This document shows, piece after piece, positions 34,910 to 44,096 of a stretch of DNA of 64,000 nucleotides (position 1 is its first letter; every line of letters starts with the position of its first letter). Origin of the DNA: Lactobacillus sp. ESL0246 (GTDB lineage: Bacteria > Bacillota > Bacilli > Lactobacillales > Lactobacillaceae); the NCBI RefSeq assembly GCF_003692965.1, contig NZ_REHC01000006.1:124001-188000 (forward strand), in the 5' to 3' direction. The notes beneath the pieces were generated by a model. That model was given only the letters and a program-made list of their open reading frames with translations, ran no database searches and was not told where the DNA came from. Position numbers and translations under genes: made by a program.

Positions 34910-35638
34910 TTGCAACGAGCAATTGTATTTGGAGCTACTGGTGGGATTGGTCAGGCAATTTGTGTCGAGTTGGCACAGGCTGGTTGGTCTCTTTATATTC
35001 ATTGCAATCAAAATTGGCGAATAGCCTGTGAAATAAGTCAACGTTTAAGTCATAAATATCCGCGCCAAGATTTTATTCCAGTTAAGCTTGACTTTTCAGT
35101 TGAAAATAGTGACTTAACAGCATTTGTCAATACTTTATTACCAGTTAATGCAGCTGTTTTTGGGCAAGGGATTACAGATTATAACTTTGTCAGTAGTCAA
35201 GATTTGAACATAATTGATAGGATCATGCATATTAATTTAACCACTCCAATTAAGCTAACGGGATTGCTTGAACCACTACTAATTAAAAATGATTTTAGTC
35301 GAATAGTTTATTTGGGTTCGGTTTATGGTGGTGATGGCAGTGCAATGGAAGCCGTATACAGTGCCTCTAAGTCTGGAATTTCACGTTTTGCGCAAAGTTA
35401 CGCACGTGAAGTTGCTTCAGCAAATTTGACTGTAAATGTGCTTGCTCCGGGTGCTGTTGATACTAGTATGAACGCAACGCTTGCTCCTGAAGCTTTGGAA
35501 GAAGTAAAAGGAGAAATACCTGTGGGACGAATAGCTGAGGGCGGAGATATCTCCTTTTGGGTTAAAAATTTACTGGATGTTCGTTCAAGCTATTTAACTG
35601 GTCAAACAATATATGTTAGTGGTGGATGGCTCATATAA
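34910..35638 (+). CDS. ymfI: SDR-family oxidoreductase (YmfI/FabG-like)
   Basis: A short-chain dehydrogenase of 242 residues: Rossmann motif G-A-T-G-G-I-G near the N-terminus, 'GSVYGGDGSAMEAVYSASKS' giving the catalytic Ser, Tyr and Lys (Y-x-A-S-K), and 'VLAPGAVDTSMNATL' as the cofactor loop. Its place before rodZ and pgsA matches ymfI of Bacillus; the physiological substrate is unknown. Translation starts at TTG, 9 bases after AAAAAGGA. Confidence 0.88.
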   Translation: MQRAIVFGATGGIGQAICVELAQAGWSLYIHCNQNWRIACEISQRLSHKYPRQDFIPVKLDFSVENSDLTAFVNTLLPVNAAVFGQGITDYNFVSSQDLNIIDRIMHINLTTPIKLTGLLEPLLIKNDFSRIVYLGSVYGGDGSAMEAVYSASKSGISRFAQSYAREVASANLTVNVLAPGAVDTSMNATLAPEALEEVKGEIPVGRIAEGGDISFWVKNLLDVRSSYLTGQTIYVSGGWLI

Positions 35639-35705
35639 TGGTAAAAATAATTAGTAGTATATGTTATACTCAAGATATAAGTTAAAAGAAGTTAAAGAGG
35701 TAACT

Positions 35706-36767
35706 ATGGCAGATATCGGAGACAAATTACGTAGTGCCAGAGAGGCAAAAAAACTTTCAATTGAAGATATTGAAAAAGCAACTAAAATTCAAGGTAGATA
35801 TCTGACAGCAATTGAGCAAAATGATTTTGAAAAACTTCCTGGCGACTTTTATGTGCGGGCTTTCATCAGACAATATGCTCAAGTTGTTGGATTGGATGGT
35901 AAGAAGCTTCTTGGTGAGTATCATCAAGAAGTTCCTAAAGCTGAACCAGATGAATACGTTGAAGACTCTATTGATAATAAGAGTGAAGAAGTTCAAAAAA
36001 CGACTAACAGTAAGAAAAAAATATGGCAAACATACTTGCCACGAATTATTGTTGGTTTAGGAGTTATTGCAATTGTATTGATATGCTACGTGGTTTATGC
36101 ACATTTTTCATCAACAGGTAATCAAAATAACGATGCTACAAGTGATGTGTCGGTTTCTACGGGTACTAATAAACGTGCTAAATCCAAAAGGGTTATCCAA
36201 AATCCGGTAAAAATTAAGGAGCTTGCTGTTAACCAATACCAAGTTACCGGTTTGAAAAATAGGCGTAATTTAGTAGTTAGAGCTGGTGATCAGGCTACAA
36301 CGGTCACTATTATGATGAATGGTATTAATCAGAGTAGCCAAACTCTAGTAGCTGGTCAAAAACATACGTTGCGGATTCCGGAGACTGTAAAAACATTATC
36401 TGTATCGTTTAGCAATGCCCAAGGAACTTCGGTCTCTATTGGAGGGAAAAGGGTGCCATATGAGGCTCAAAGTACAACACAAACCCTGACTTTCTATATT
36501 GGTAAAAGAAATAGTCTACAATCAAATCAATCCAGAGAAACAAATACTAATCAAAACAATAATACTACAAATAGTAATTCTAATTCGATGCATACTGGCA
36601 ATCAGCAGTCTCACTCTGAGCAGCAATCCAATGCTACTAATAGCAATGAAACTACTAATAGTCAGCAAAACAATCAAACAAATCAGCAAAGCAATCATAA
36701 TAACCAAACAAATCATACTGAAAACAATGGCCAAAATGGTGGCTCTAACAATGATGGTAATCAATAA
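35706..36767 (+). CDS. rodZ: RodZ-like cytoskeletal membrane protein (YmfM)
   Basis: RodZ links the MreB cytoskeleton to the membrane and helps set rod shape. The 353 residues have a cytoplasmic helix-turn-helix domain (about 4-70; 'GDKLRSAREAKKLSIEDIEK', 'PGDFYVRAFIRQYAQVVGLD'), an acidic linker, one membrane segment (113-133), an outer beta domain (about 170-265), and an 83-residue C-terminal tail of almost only N, Q, S, T, H and G (271-353). The ATG chosen lies 5 bases after AGAGG. The tail is longer and more uniform than I expect for the family. Confidence 0.9.
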   Translation: MADIGDKLRSAREAKKLSIEDIEKATKIQGRYLTAIEQNDFEKLPGDFYVRAFIRQYAQVVGLDGKKLLGEYHQEVPKAEPDEYVEDSIDNKSEEVQKTTNSKKKIWQTYLPRIIVGLGVIAIVLICYVVYAHFSSTGNQNNDATSDVSVSTGTNKRAKSKRVIQNPVKIKELAVNQYQVTGLKNRRNLVVRAGDQATTVTIMMNGINQSSQTLVAGQKHTLRIPETVKTLSVSFSNAQGTSVSIGGKRVPYEAQSTTQTLTFYIGKRNSLQSNQSRETNTNQNNNTTNSNSNSMHTGNQQSHSEQQSNATNSNETTNSQQNNQTNQQSNHNNQTNHTENNGQNGGSNNDGNQ

Positions 36768-36793
36768 TTATCATCCAGGAGGAAAAGTTAAGA

Positions 36794-37354
36794 ATGAATT
36801 TACCAAACAAATTAACGGTTTTTAGAATTTTATTAATTCCAGTCTTTATGTTAATCGTCATTTTTGGAGGAGACGCTAGCATTAAAGTTGCCGGAACAAC
36901 GGTTTACTGGAGATTAGTAATTGCAGCTATCATTTTTGCTGTTGCTTCTGCAACTGATTGGTTTGATGGTCATATTGCAAGATCACGTAACTTGGTTACA
37001 AATTTTGGTAAATTTGCTGATCCATTAGCTGATAAAATGTTGACGATGACAGCATTCATTATGTTGGTTTCATTGAAATTAGCTCCAGCATGGATTGTTG
37101 CAATTATTGTTTGTCGTGAATTAGCAGTTACGGGGCTACGCTTGATTCTTGCTCAGAATAAAGGTCAAGTAATGGCGGCCGAGATGCCGGGTAAAATTAA
37201 AACTACTTGTCAAATGTTGGCAATTATTTTTCTCCTAATTGGCGATTTTTATCGTATTGGGACAATTTTATTGTATCTGGCCTTAATTTTTACTATTTAT
37301 TCCGGATGGGATTATTTCCACAATTCATGGAGTGTATTTGAAGGTTCAATGTAG
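36794..37354 (+). CDS. pgsA: CDP-diacylglycerol-glycerol-3-phosphate 3-phosphatidyltransferase
   Basis: PgsA makes phosphatidylglycerol phosphate, the committed step to phosphatidylglycerol and cardiolipin. The 186-residue membrane protein has the complete CDP-alcohol phosphotransferase motif: D55-x2-D58-G59-x2-A62-R63-x8-G72-x3-D76-x3-D80. It follows rodZ closely, with AGGAGG about 11 bases before the ATG, and is closed by a strong terminator. In Bacillus and many lactobacilli cinA and recA come next; here the opuC operon intervenes. Confidence 0.95.
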   Translation: MNLPNKLTVFRILLIPVFMLIVIFGGDASIKVAGTTVYWRLVIAAIIFAVASATDWFDGHIARSRNLVTNFGKFADPLADKMLTMTAFIMLVSLKLAPAWIVAIIVCRELAVTGLRLILAQNKGQVMAAEMPGKIKTTCQMLAIIFLLIGDFYRIGTILLYLALIFTIYSGWDYFHNSWSVFEGSM

Positions 37355-37395
37355 TAGTAGCATTTTAAAATACTATAATAATTAAATATAGAATA

Positions 37396-37425
37396 AAAAA
37401 GCGTTGAATATTTTCAACGCTTTTT
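37396..37425 (+). terminator. Intrinsic terminator after pgsA
   Basis: A perfect 13-bp stem (AAAAAGCGTTGAA and its complement) with a 4-base loop and T-run; it separates the ymfI-rodZ-pgsA group from opuC. Confidence 0.93.
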
Positions 37426-37576
37426 AACTTTTAAGAACGAAAACATAAAATACTTTAAATTAACAGCATGTAATTCTTTAAAAATTCTCAACTACTGTGT
37501 AATAATAGTAAATTTTTGATTAAGTTTTGTTATATTGTTACGATTGAATTATAGGTTTATGAAAAGGGGGATTTTT

Positions 37577-38755
37577 ATGGTCAAGCAATTACCACTGGTT
37601 GAGTTTAAAAATGTAACCAAGTTTTACCCTAAAAGTAAAACAGCAGCGGTCGAAGATATAAATTTTAATATAAAAAAAGGTGAATTTTGTTGTATAATCG
37701 GCACTTCAGGCTCGGGTAAAACTACCTTGATGAGAATGATTAATCGGATGACTAATATTACTAAAGGTGAGGTTTTGGTCAATGGCAAAAATGTTAAAGC
37801 TTTTAATCCGGTTGAATTGCGGCGGCATATTGGATATGTAATTCAAAATAATGGCTTGCTGCCTCATATGACAATTCGTGAAAATTTAATATTAGTTCCA
37901 AAACTATTGAAATGGCCTAAAGAAAAATTGCTAAGCAAGGCAAAAGAATTAATTAAAATGGCGGAGTTGCCAGATAGCTATTTAGATCGTTATCCGACTG
38001 AATTGTCTGGTGGTCAACAGCAGAGAGTTGGTGTCATGCGTGCCTTAGCTGCGAATCAAAATCTGATCTTAATGGATGAACCTTTTGGAGCACTTGATCC
38101 GATTACACGAGAAAGTTTGCAAAAATTGGTTCAAAACTTACAAAAAAGTTTAGGAAAAACAGTTGTTTTTGTTACTCATGATATGGATGAAGCATTAAAA
38201 CTTGCAACTAAGATTGTGGTTTTACATAATGGAAAAGTTATTCAAATTGGATCTCCTGATGATATTTTACATAATCCAGTTGATTCATATGTTGAAGCGT
38301 TAATTGGTAAAGAACGTCTTGCAGATGCAAAATATGAAACAGTCAAAGTTAAGAATGTTATGTTAACGAATCCCGCTAAAATTAATTTGGGTGCTTCTTT
38401 AAACGAAGCTCTTATTATGATGAAAAAGAAACATGTTGATACCTTACTTGTGGTTGATAATTATGATCATTTTAAAGGCTATGTTTCTATTGAAATTCTT
38501 CAACGTAATTATCCACAGGTTAATAGTGTAAGCGATATTTTACAAAAACAAGTTTATACTGTAGGACCAGAAGAATATTTACGCGATAATTTCAACCGAA
38601 TATTGAGCCGAAAGGAGCAATATATTCCTGTAATTGATGCAAATAAAAAATTAGTTGGAATTGTTACTAGATCCAGTTTGGTAAATGTCGTTTATGCTAA
38701 AATTTGGGGCAGTACAACCTTAGATAGTTCTGATTCAGTAAAAGAGGCGAAATAA
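37577..38755 (+). CDS. opuCA: Glycine betaine/carnitine/choline ABC transporter ATP-binding protein
   Basis: The ATPase of an OpuC-type compatible-solute importer. The 392 residues show Walker [10 protein letters not shown] (42-50), '[18 protein letters not shown]' with the Q-loop, signature L-S-G-G-Q-Q-Q-R, Walker B '[13 protein letters not shown]' and the switch His in V-T-H-D-M-D-E-A. Two CBS-like segments occupy about 260-375 and would sense ionic strength, as in OpuA and OpuC ATPases. The ATG behind AAAAGGGGG is preferred over an upstream frame extension. It starts a four-gene operon. Confidence 0.94.
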   Translation: MVKQLPLVEFKNVTKFYPKSKTAAVEDINFNIKKGEFCCIIGTSGSGKTTLMRMINRMTNITKGEVLVNGKNVKAFNPVELRRHIGYVIQNNGLLPHMTIRENLILVPKLLKWPKEKLLSKAKELIKMAELPDSYLDRYPTELSGGQQQRVGVMRALAANQNLILMDEPFGALDPITRESLQKLVQNLQKSLGKTVVFVTHDMDEALKLATKIVVLHNGKVIQIGSPDDILHNPVDSYVEALIGKERLADAKYETVKVKNVMLTNPAKINLGASLNEALIMMKKKHVDTLLVVDNYDHFKGYVSIEILQRNYPQVNSVSDILQKQVYTVGPEEYLRDNFNRILSRKEQYIPVIDANKKLVGIVTRSSLVNVVYAKIWGSTTLDSSDSVKEAK

Positions 38756-38756
38756 A

Positions 38757-39380
38757 ATGACTTCTTTTTTTGCACAACATGGTTCGGAATTAATTGTTAA
38801 AACTTGGCAGCAAATTTATATCTCGGCTAGTGCTTTGATATTAGGAATTGTTGTTGCAGTACCGCTCAGTGTAGTTTTATTAAAATTTCCACGTACCGCT
38901 AAAGTAGTTATTTCGATTGCAAGTGTTTTGCAGACAATTCCAGCTTTGGCACTTCTCGCAATGATGATTCCCTTTTTAGGAGTTGGACCTATACCTGCAG
39001 TTGTTGCATTATTTTTGTATAGTTTGATGCCAATTTTACGCAATACTTATGTTGGGTTAACCAGTGTAAATCAAAACACGATTGATTCTGCACGCGGACT
39101 GGGTATGACTAGAATTCAAATTATTACCCAAGTTGATATTCCATTAGCAATGCCAGTTATCATGGCTGGTATTAGATTATCTGCCATATATGTAATCGCT
39201 TGGGCAACTTTAGCATCATATATTGGTGCTGGGGGCTTAGGAGACTTTATTTTTAATGGTCTAAGTTTATTTCAGCCGAATTTAATTCTTGGCGGAACTA
39301 TACCTGTAATTATTTTGGCTTTATTAACTGATTATTTGATTGGCAAGCTTGAACAATTACTTACCCCTAAAGGTATATAG
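38757..39380 (+). CDS. opuCB: Glycine betaine/carnitine/choline ABC transporter permease
   Basis: The 207-residue permease has five to six membrane segments and the ABC importer EAA-like loop '[20 protein letters not shown]', which docks on the ATPase. '[16 protein letters not shown]' is typical of OpuCB/OpuCD. It begins one base after the opuCA stop and ends immediately before opuCC. It pairs with opuCD to form the channel. Confidence 0.94.
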   Translation: MTSFFAQHGSELIVKTWQQIYISASALILGIVVAVPLSVVLLKFPRTAKVVISIASVLQTIPALALLAMMIPFLGVGPIPAVVALFLYSLMPILRNTYVGLTSVNQNTIDSARGLGMTRIQIITQVDIPLAMPVIMAGIRLSAIYVIAWATLASYIGAGGLGDFIFNGLSLFQPNLILGGTIPVIILALLTDYLIGKLEQLLTPKGI

Positions 39381-39389
39381 GTGAGCATT

Positions 39390-40325
39390 ATGGGAAAATT
39401 TTTAAAGAGATCAATTCTTACAACTATTATTCTTGTAATAATGACTATTGCAAGTGGTTGTGGTTTTCCAGGGTTAGCTGACTCGATGGGGAGTAGTAAT
39501 GTTATTCGTATAACTGCATTAACAACAACAGAATCACAAGTGATGGCTAATATTATTGCAGAATTAATTGAACATGAAACGCCTTATAAAACTACGATTG
39601 TTAACAATCTTGGTTCAGCGCCAATGCAGCATCAGGCGTTATACCGGCATGATGCTGATATACAAGCAGTTGCTTATGATGGTGGTGAATTAACTGCTAA
39701 CTTACTTTTGCCAGCTATTAAAGATTCGAAAAAGGCAAATGATACTGTTCGTCGAGAGGTAAAAAGAAGATGGGATCAAACCTATTTACATACCTATGGC
39801 TTTTCAAATAATTACGCCTTTATGGTCGATGGTAAAACTCAAAGAAAGTATAATTTACATCGAATTTCGGATTTAAAAAGGGTGCAAAGCCAACTTTCTT
39901 TTGGTGTTTCATCTGAATGGGTTAATGCACCGGGGGTTGGCTATCCTTCGTTTCAAACATCGTATGGTATTACTTTTAGCAAGATGCGGCCAATGAATGC
40001 AGGGCTTGTTTATTCTTCTCTAAAAAGTGGCAAGATGAATGTTATTTTGGGTTACTCGACTGATGGCCGAATTGATAGTTATAAACTTCACTTGCTTAAA
40101 GATGATAAGCATTTCTTCCCACCATATAATTGCGGTATGTTAATTAATAATTATTTATTGCGTGAACACCCCGAACTTAAGCCAATTCTGGAGCGTTTAG
40201 TAGGGCAGATAAGTGTTCATGATATGCGTAAAATGAATTTTCAGGTCGATGATGAATTATTAGAACCTGCAACAGTAGCACATGAATTTTTAGTTAAGCA
40301 CAACTATTTTAGGGGGCAAGAGTGA
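39390..40325 (+). CDS. opuCC: Glycine betaine/carnitine/choline ABC transporter substrate-binding lipoprotein
   Basis: The 311-residue extracellular binding protein has a lipoprotein signal 'MGKFLKRSILTTIILVIMT' ending in the lipobox I-A-S-G-C; the cysteine would receive diacylglycerol from Lgt, whose gene is in this window. The mature part is of the OpuAC/ProX type ('ITALTTTESQVMANIIAELI', 'GVSSEWVNAPGVGYPSFQTS'). The ATG is favoured because AGGTGAG lies 4 bases upstream; a GTG inside that site is also in frame. The stop overlaps the start of opuCD. Confidence 0.93.
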   Translation: MGKFLKRSILTTIILVIMTIASGCGFPGLADSMGSSNVIRITALTTTESQVMANIIAELIEHETPYKTTIVNNLGSAPMQHQALYRHDADIQAVAYDGGELTANLLLPAIKDSKKANDTVRREVKRRWDQTYLHTYGFSNNYAFMVDGKTQRKYNLHRISDLKRVQSQLSFGVSSEWVNAPGVGYPSFQTSYGITFSKMRPMNAGLVYSSLKSGKMNVILGYSTDGRIDSYKLHLLKDDKHFFPPYNCGMLINNYLLREHPELKPILERLVGQISVHDMRKMNFQVDDELLEPATVAHEFLVKHNYFRGQE

Positions 40326-40984
40326 TGGCAAAGTTATCTTTATGGCAGCAATTTATCTATTATTATCAACATAATGGTGTATATGTACTGCAACAATTCA
40401 ACCGAACTTTTTTGATATCAATTTATGGGGTTTTACTTGCTGCAATTATTGGAATTCCTATTGGTATTATTATTTCTCGTTATTATTATCTGGGGAATTT
40501 TGTACTAGAAATTGCTAATTTTATTCAAACGATTCCTTCACTTGCAATGCTTTCAATTTTAATGATTGGGATGGGTTTGGGAGTGATGACTGTCATTTGC
40601 GCAACGACTGTTTATTCTTTGCTACCAATTATTAAAAACACCTACACGGGCATAAAAAATGTCGATAAAAATGTTATTGATTCTGCTCAAGGTATGGGAA
40701 TGACTAAATTTCAGTTGCTTTATATGGTACGATTACCTTTATCATTATCTGTAATTATTGCTGGATTAAAGAATGCATTGGTAATTGCGATTGGGATAAC
40801 TTCAATTGGTTCGTTTGTTGGTGCTGGAGGATTAGGTGATATTATTATTCGCGGCACTAACGCAACGAATGGTAGTGCAATTATTTTGGCTGGTGCAGTG
40901 CCAACAGCTTTGATGGCAATTTTTTCAGATATTATTTTAAATTTTTTACAAAAATGGTTACAACCTAAAGGATTACAAAAATAA
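40325..40984 (+). CDS. opuCD: Glycine betaine/carnitine/choline ABC transporter permease
   Basis: The second permease of the importer, 219 residues, with about five membrane segments and the docking loop 'VDKNVIDSAQGMGMTKFQLL' followed by 'SFVGAGGLGDIIIRGTNATN'. It starts with a one-base overlap on the opuCC stop (TGATG), behind AGGGGGCAAG. It ends the operon; only about 50 bases of AT-rich DNA precede the SOS-like box of recA, with no clear hairpin. Confidence 0.94.
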   Translation: MAKLSLWQQFIYYYQHNGVYVLQQFNRTFLISIYGVLLAAIIGIPIGIIISRYYYLGNFVLEIANFIQTIPSLAMLSILMIGMGLGVMTVICATTVYSLLPIIKNTYTGIKNVDKNVIDSAQGMGMTKFQLLYMVRLPLSLSVIIAGLKNALVIAIGITSIGSFVGAGGLGDIIIRGTNATNGSAIILAGAVPTALMAIFSDIILNFLQKWLQPKGLQK

Positions 40985-41039
40985 TTTTTGAAGAATTTAA
41001 GCTATTTAAGCGTATTTAATAATGTAAGCAAATAAACAA

Positions 41040-41053
41040 AAAACATTTGTTCG
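41040..41053. promoter_or_regulatory. SOS-box-like sequence upstream of recA
   Basis: AAAACATTTGTTCG resembles the Gram-positive LexA/DinR box CGAAC-N4-GTTCG, with the right half perfect and two mismatches in the left half. It lies 7 bases upstream of the recA -35 box. Confidence 0.65.
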
Positions 41054-41060
41054 CTATTTC

Positions 41061-41090
41061 TTGCAAATAACCATTGATTCAAAGTATAAT
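41061..41090 (+). promoter_or_regulatory. Promoter of recA
   Basis: TTGCAA and TATAAT separated by 18 bases, 45 bases upstream of the recA start codon. Confidence 0.85.
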
Positions 41091-41134
41091 TAATAAAAAT
41101 AAATTTGGTCAGTTTAATAAGAGGAGGAAAAGTC

Positions 41135-42220
41135 TTGCCAAAAGATGAAAAAAAAGCTGCATTAGAAACTGCACTAAAGAAAATCGAAAAAAACTTTGGT
41201 AAAGGTGCCGTAATGCGAATGGGCGATAAAGCAGATACAAAGATTTCGACTATTCCATCTGGTTCGCTTGCACTTGATGCAGCACTGGGAGTCGGTGGCT
41301 ATCCACGTGGTAGAATTGTAGAAGTTTATGGACCAGAATCTTCAGGAAAAACGACTGTTGCTTTGCATGCAGTGGCTGAGGTACAAAAACGTGGTGGTAC
41401 AGCTGCATATATTGATGCTGAAAATGCAATGGATCCGGCTTATGCAGAAGCCTTAGGAGTTGATGTTGACTCATTAATTTTGTCTCAACCTAATACGGGT
41501 GAAGAAGGACTGCAAATTGCAGATACTCTGATTAGTAGTGGAGCGATTGATATTTTGATTGTTGATTCCGTTGCAGCTTTAGTTCCTCAAGCTGAAATTG
41601 ATGGTGAAATGGGTGACAGTCATGTTGGATTGCAAGCCAGATTAATGAGTCAAGCATTACGTAAACTTTCTGGTAACATTAATAAGACCAAAACCATTGC
41701 AATATTTATTAACCAGATTCGTGAAAAAGTTGGGATTATGTTTGGTAATCCTGAAACAACTCCTGGTGGTAGGGCTCTCAAATTTTATGCAACTATTCGT
41801 TTAGAAATTAGAAGGGCAGAAAAAATAAAACAGACAGGTGGCGAGATTACTGGTAATCGGGTTAAGATTAAGGTAGTCAAAAACAAAGTTGCTCCACCAT
41901 TTAAGGTTGCTGAAGTGGACATGATGTATGGTAAAGGTATTTCTCAAAGTGGTGAATTACTTGATATGGCGGCTGAGCATGACATAATTGCTAAAGCAGG
42001 TTCTTGGTACTCATATAAGGATGAGCGAATTGGTCAAGGACGTGAAAATGCCAAGAAATATTTAGAAGAGCATCAAGATATTTACGACGAAGTCCAACAG
42101 CAGGTGCGCCACGCCTATGGTATTGATGAAGTTTCAATATCAGAAAGAGAAGATCCTGAGAGAGTGAAAAAGGAAAAGGAGGCTTCTGAAGAAAAGGAAG
42201 CCGATAGCAAAAGTAGTTAA
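41135..42220 (+). CDS. recA: Recombinase RecA
   Basis: RecA forms filaments on single-stranded DNA for homologous recombination and triggers LexA self-cleavage. The 361 residues include Walker [10 protein letters not shown] (66-74), '[20 protein letters not shown]' and the L1/L2 DNA loops, and end in the usual acidic tail rich in E, D and K. Translation begins at TTG, 7 bases after GAGGAGG, giving '[20 protein letters not shown]'; longer frames upstream overlap the promoter region. The gene has its own promoter and terminator. Confidence 0.97.
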   Translation: MPKDEKKAALETALKKIEKNFGKGAVMRMGDKADTKISTIPSGSLALDAALGVGGYPRGRIVEVYGPESSGKTTVALHAVAEVQKRGGTAAYIDAENAMDPAYAEALGVDVDSLILSQPNTGEEGLQIADTLISSGAIDILIVDSVAALVPQAEIDGEMGDSHVGLQARLMSQALRKLSGNINKTKTIAIFINQIREKVGIMFGNPETTPGGRALKFYATIRLEIRRAEKIKQTGGEITGNRVKIKVVKNKVAPPFKVAEVDMMYGKGISQSGELLDMAAEHDIIAKAGSWYSYKDERIGQGRENAKKYLEEHQDIYDEVQQQVRHAYGIDEVSISEREDPERVKKEKEASEEKEADSKSS

Positions 42221-42233
42221 AATTGAAGAAATC

Positions 42234-42263
42234 AACCTTGATCTATAAATTTTGATCAAGGTT
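42234..42263 (+). terminator. Intrinsic terminator after recA
   Basis: A 10-bp stem (AACCTTGATC and its complement) with a 10-base loop, running into a T7 tract. Confidence 0.9.
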
Positions 42264-42351
42264 TTTTTCTAGTTGATTGACATAGGTCACGTGGTTATTT
42301 ATTATTATCATTGTGTGAATAATCTAAAAAGTAAAAAAGGCGATAGTGATC

Positions 42352-43983
42352 ATGACAAATAATAATTTGATTCCCGTCGCGATTGCTATTATTTCAGTTT
42401 TAATTGGCATTGGCATTGGTTATGCAATTAGAAAAAGCATTTGGGAAATGAATACGAAAAATGCTCAAAATGATGCTGACCATATTTTAGCGCAAGCCAA
42501 TGCTCAAGTGGTTGCTGCAAAAGCTGAGGCCGATGCACAAAAACAAGCAGCAGAAGCTTTTAAGCAAAGTGCTCAAAATACTAAGAAAGAGAAAATTCTT
42601 GAAGCTCAAGAAAAAATTCAAGATTACCGGCAAAAGGTTGAGGATGAATTAAATATCAAGCGTGACGCCAATGCGCGTGAAAGTAATCGCTTAAAACAGC
42701 GAGAAGATACACTTGATCATAAAAATTCTTTATTAGCTGAAAAGGAAATTGAATTTAACAAAAAAGAAAGTCAACTAGGGAAGCAACAGGATGAATTAAA
42801 GCAAAAAATTCAGACTGCAAATGAATTAGTTGATCAAAGTCAACAAAAACTTTATGAAGTTGCTCATTTAGATAAGGAGCAAGCTAAAAAATTAGTTCTA
42901 AGTAAATTATCTGATGATCTAGTTAAAGAACGAGCAGAAATGATAAGAAATAGTAATGAAGAAGTTCAAGCTAAAGCTGATCATTATGCACGTAAGGTAA
43001 TTATTGATGCTATTCAAAGTAGTTCTGCAGATACAGTTGCCGAAACGACGGTATCAGTAGTTGATTTACCAAATGAGGAAATGAAAGGAAGAATTATTGG
43101 ACGTGAAGGTCGCAATATTCGGTCTTTTGAAGCACTCACGGGAATTGATCTAATAATTGATGATACTCCTAAAGTGGTTACTTTAAGTGGCTTTGATGCT
43201 ATTAGACGTGAAATTGCTAAACGAGCAATGGAGCGATTAGTAAAAGATGGACGAATTCACCCAGCTAGAATTGAAGAAATAGTTGATAGGGCTCGTAAAG
43301 AAGTAAACGACGATATTTATGAGGCAGGTGAAAGTGCGTTAATGGAATTAGGGATTCACCGGATGAATCCTGAACTAGTTAAGATACTTGGTCGCCTAAA
43401 ATATCGCACATCTTATGGGCAGAATGTTTTAGGACATTCAATTGAAGTTGCTAAATTGGCTGGGACAATGGCAGCTGAGCTTGGTTTAAATGAAAAATTA
43501 GCGGTTCGCGCGGGATTATTACACGATATAGGAAAAGCAATCGATCATGATATTGAAGGTTCACATGTTGAAATTGGTGTGGAATTGACAAGAAAATACC
43601 ATGAATCAGATATAGTAGTTAATGCAATTGCAGCTCATCATGGAGATGTTCCAAAGTTATCATTTATTGCTGAACTAGTTGTTGCAGCAGATACACTTTC
43701 TTCGGCACGTCCAGGTGCTAGAAGTGAAAGTTTGGAAAACTATATTCGGCGGTTAACCGAATTAGAGCAAATTGCCAAAAAGTATGATGGTGTTAAACAG
43801 GCTTATGCCATTCAGGCTGGACGTGAAGTTCGAGTGATGGTTGAACCAGAAAAAATTTCAGATGATCGGATTACTGTTTTGGCACACGATATCCAGAAAC
43901 AAGTTGAGAAACAGCTTGATTACCCGGGTAATATTAAAATAACAGTTATTCGTGAAAAACGAGTTGTTGCAGTTGCTAGATAA
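42352..43983 (+). CDS. rny: Ribonuclease Y
   Basis: RNase Y is the membrane-anchored endonuclease that starts mRNA decay in Firmicutes. The 543 residues have one N-terminal membrane segment (about 5-25), a long charged coiled coil (about 30-205), a KH domain with '[20 protein letters not shown]' and an HD domain with [10 protein letters not shown] and '[10 protein letters not shown]'. The ATG follows AAAAAGGCGA at about 10 bases; a GTG two codons earlier is possible. It has its own terminator. The position after recA is the conserved one. Confidence 0.96.
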   Translation: MTNNNLIPVAIAIISVLIGIGIGYAIRKSIWEMNTKNAQNDADHILAQANAQVVAAKAEADAQKQAAEAFKQSAQNTKKEKILEAQEKIQDYRQKVEDELNIKRDANARESNRLKQREDTLDHKNSLLAEKEIEFNKKESQLGKQQDELKQKIQTANELVDQSQQKLYEVAHLDKEQAKKLVLSKLSDDLVKERAEMIRNSNEEVQAKADHYARKVIIDAIQSSSADTVAETTVSVVDLPNEEMKGRIIGREGRNIRSFEALTGIDLIIDDTPKVVTLSGFDAIRREIAKRAMERLVKDGRIHPARIEEIVDRARKEVNDDIYEAGESALMELGIHRMNPELVKILGRLKYRTSYGQNVLGHSIEVAKLAGTMAAELGLNEKLAVRAGLLHDIGKAIDHDIEGSHVEIGVELTRKYHESDIVVNAIAAHHGDVPKLSFIAELVVAADTLSSARPGARSESLENYIRRLTELEQIAKKYDGVKQAYAIQAGREVRVMVEPEKISDDRITVLAHDIQKQVEKQLDYPGNIKITVIREKRVVAVAR

Positions 43984-43988
43984 AGCAG

Positions 43989-44013
43989 AAGGTTGAATTG
44001 GAAATTCAACCTT
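43989..44013 (+). terminator. Intrinsic terminator after rny
   Basis: A 10-bp stem (AAGGTTGAAT and its complement) with a 5-base loop and a T-run. Confidence 0.9.
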
Positions 44014-44037
44014 TTTTTGCTTTAACTAAACTACAAT

Positions 44038-44066
44038 TTGTGCATTTTTAGTCAAGCCTGTATAAT
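44038..44066 (+). promoter_or_regulatory. Promoter of tagO
   Basis: TTGTGC and a perfect TATAAT separated by 17 bases, 30 bases upstream of the start codon. Confidence 0.85.
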
Positions 44067-44096
44067 TAAAGCAACTTATTATGAAAGTAGTCGACT

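Noticed and set aside
35661-35705. Longer start for rodZ
   Set aside because: The 15-codon extension lacks a ribosome-binding site, whereas AGAGG precedes the internal ATG that gives the usual RodZ N-terminus.
36499-36825. 108-codon frame across the end of rodZ
   Set aside because: It is the out-of-frame reading of the N/Q-rich repeat codons, giving an I/K/N/T string without sense.
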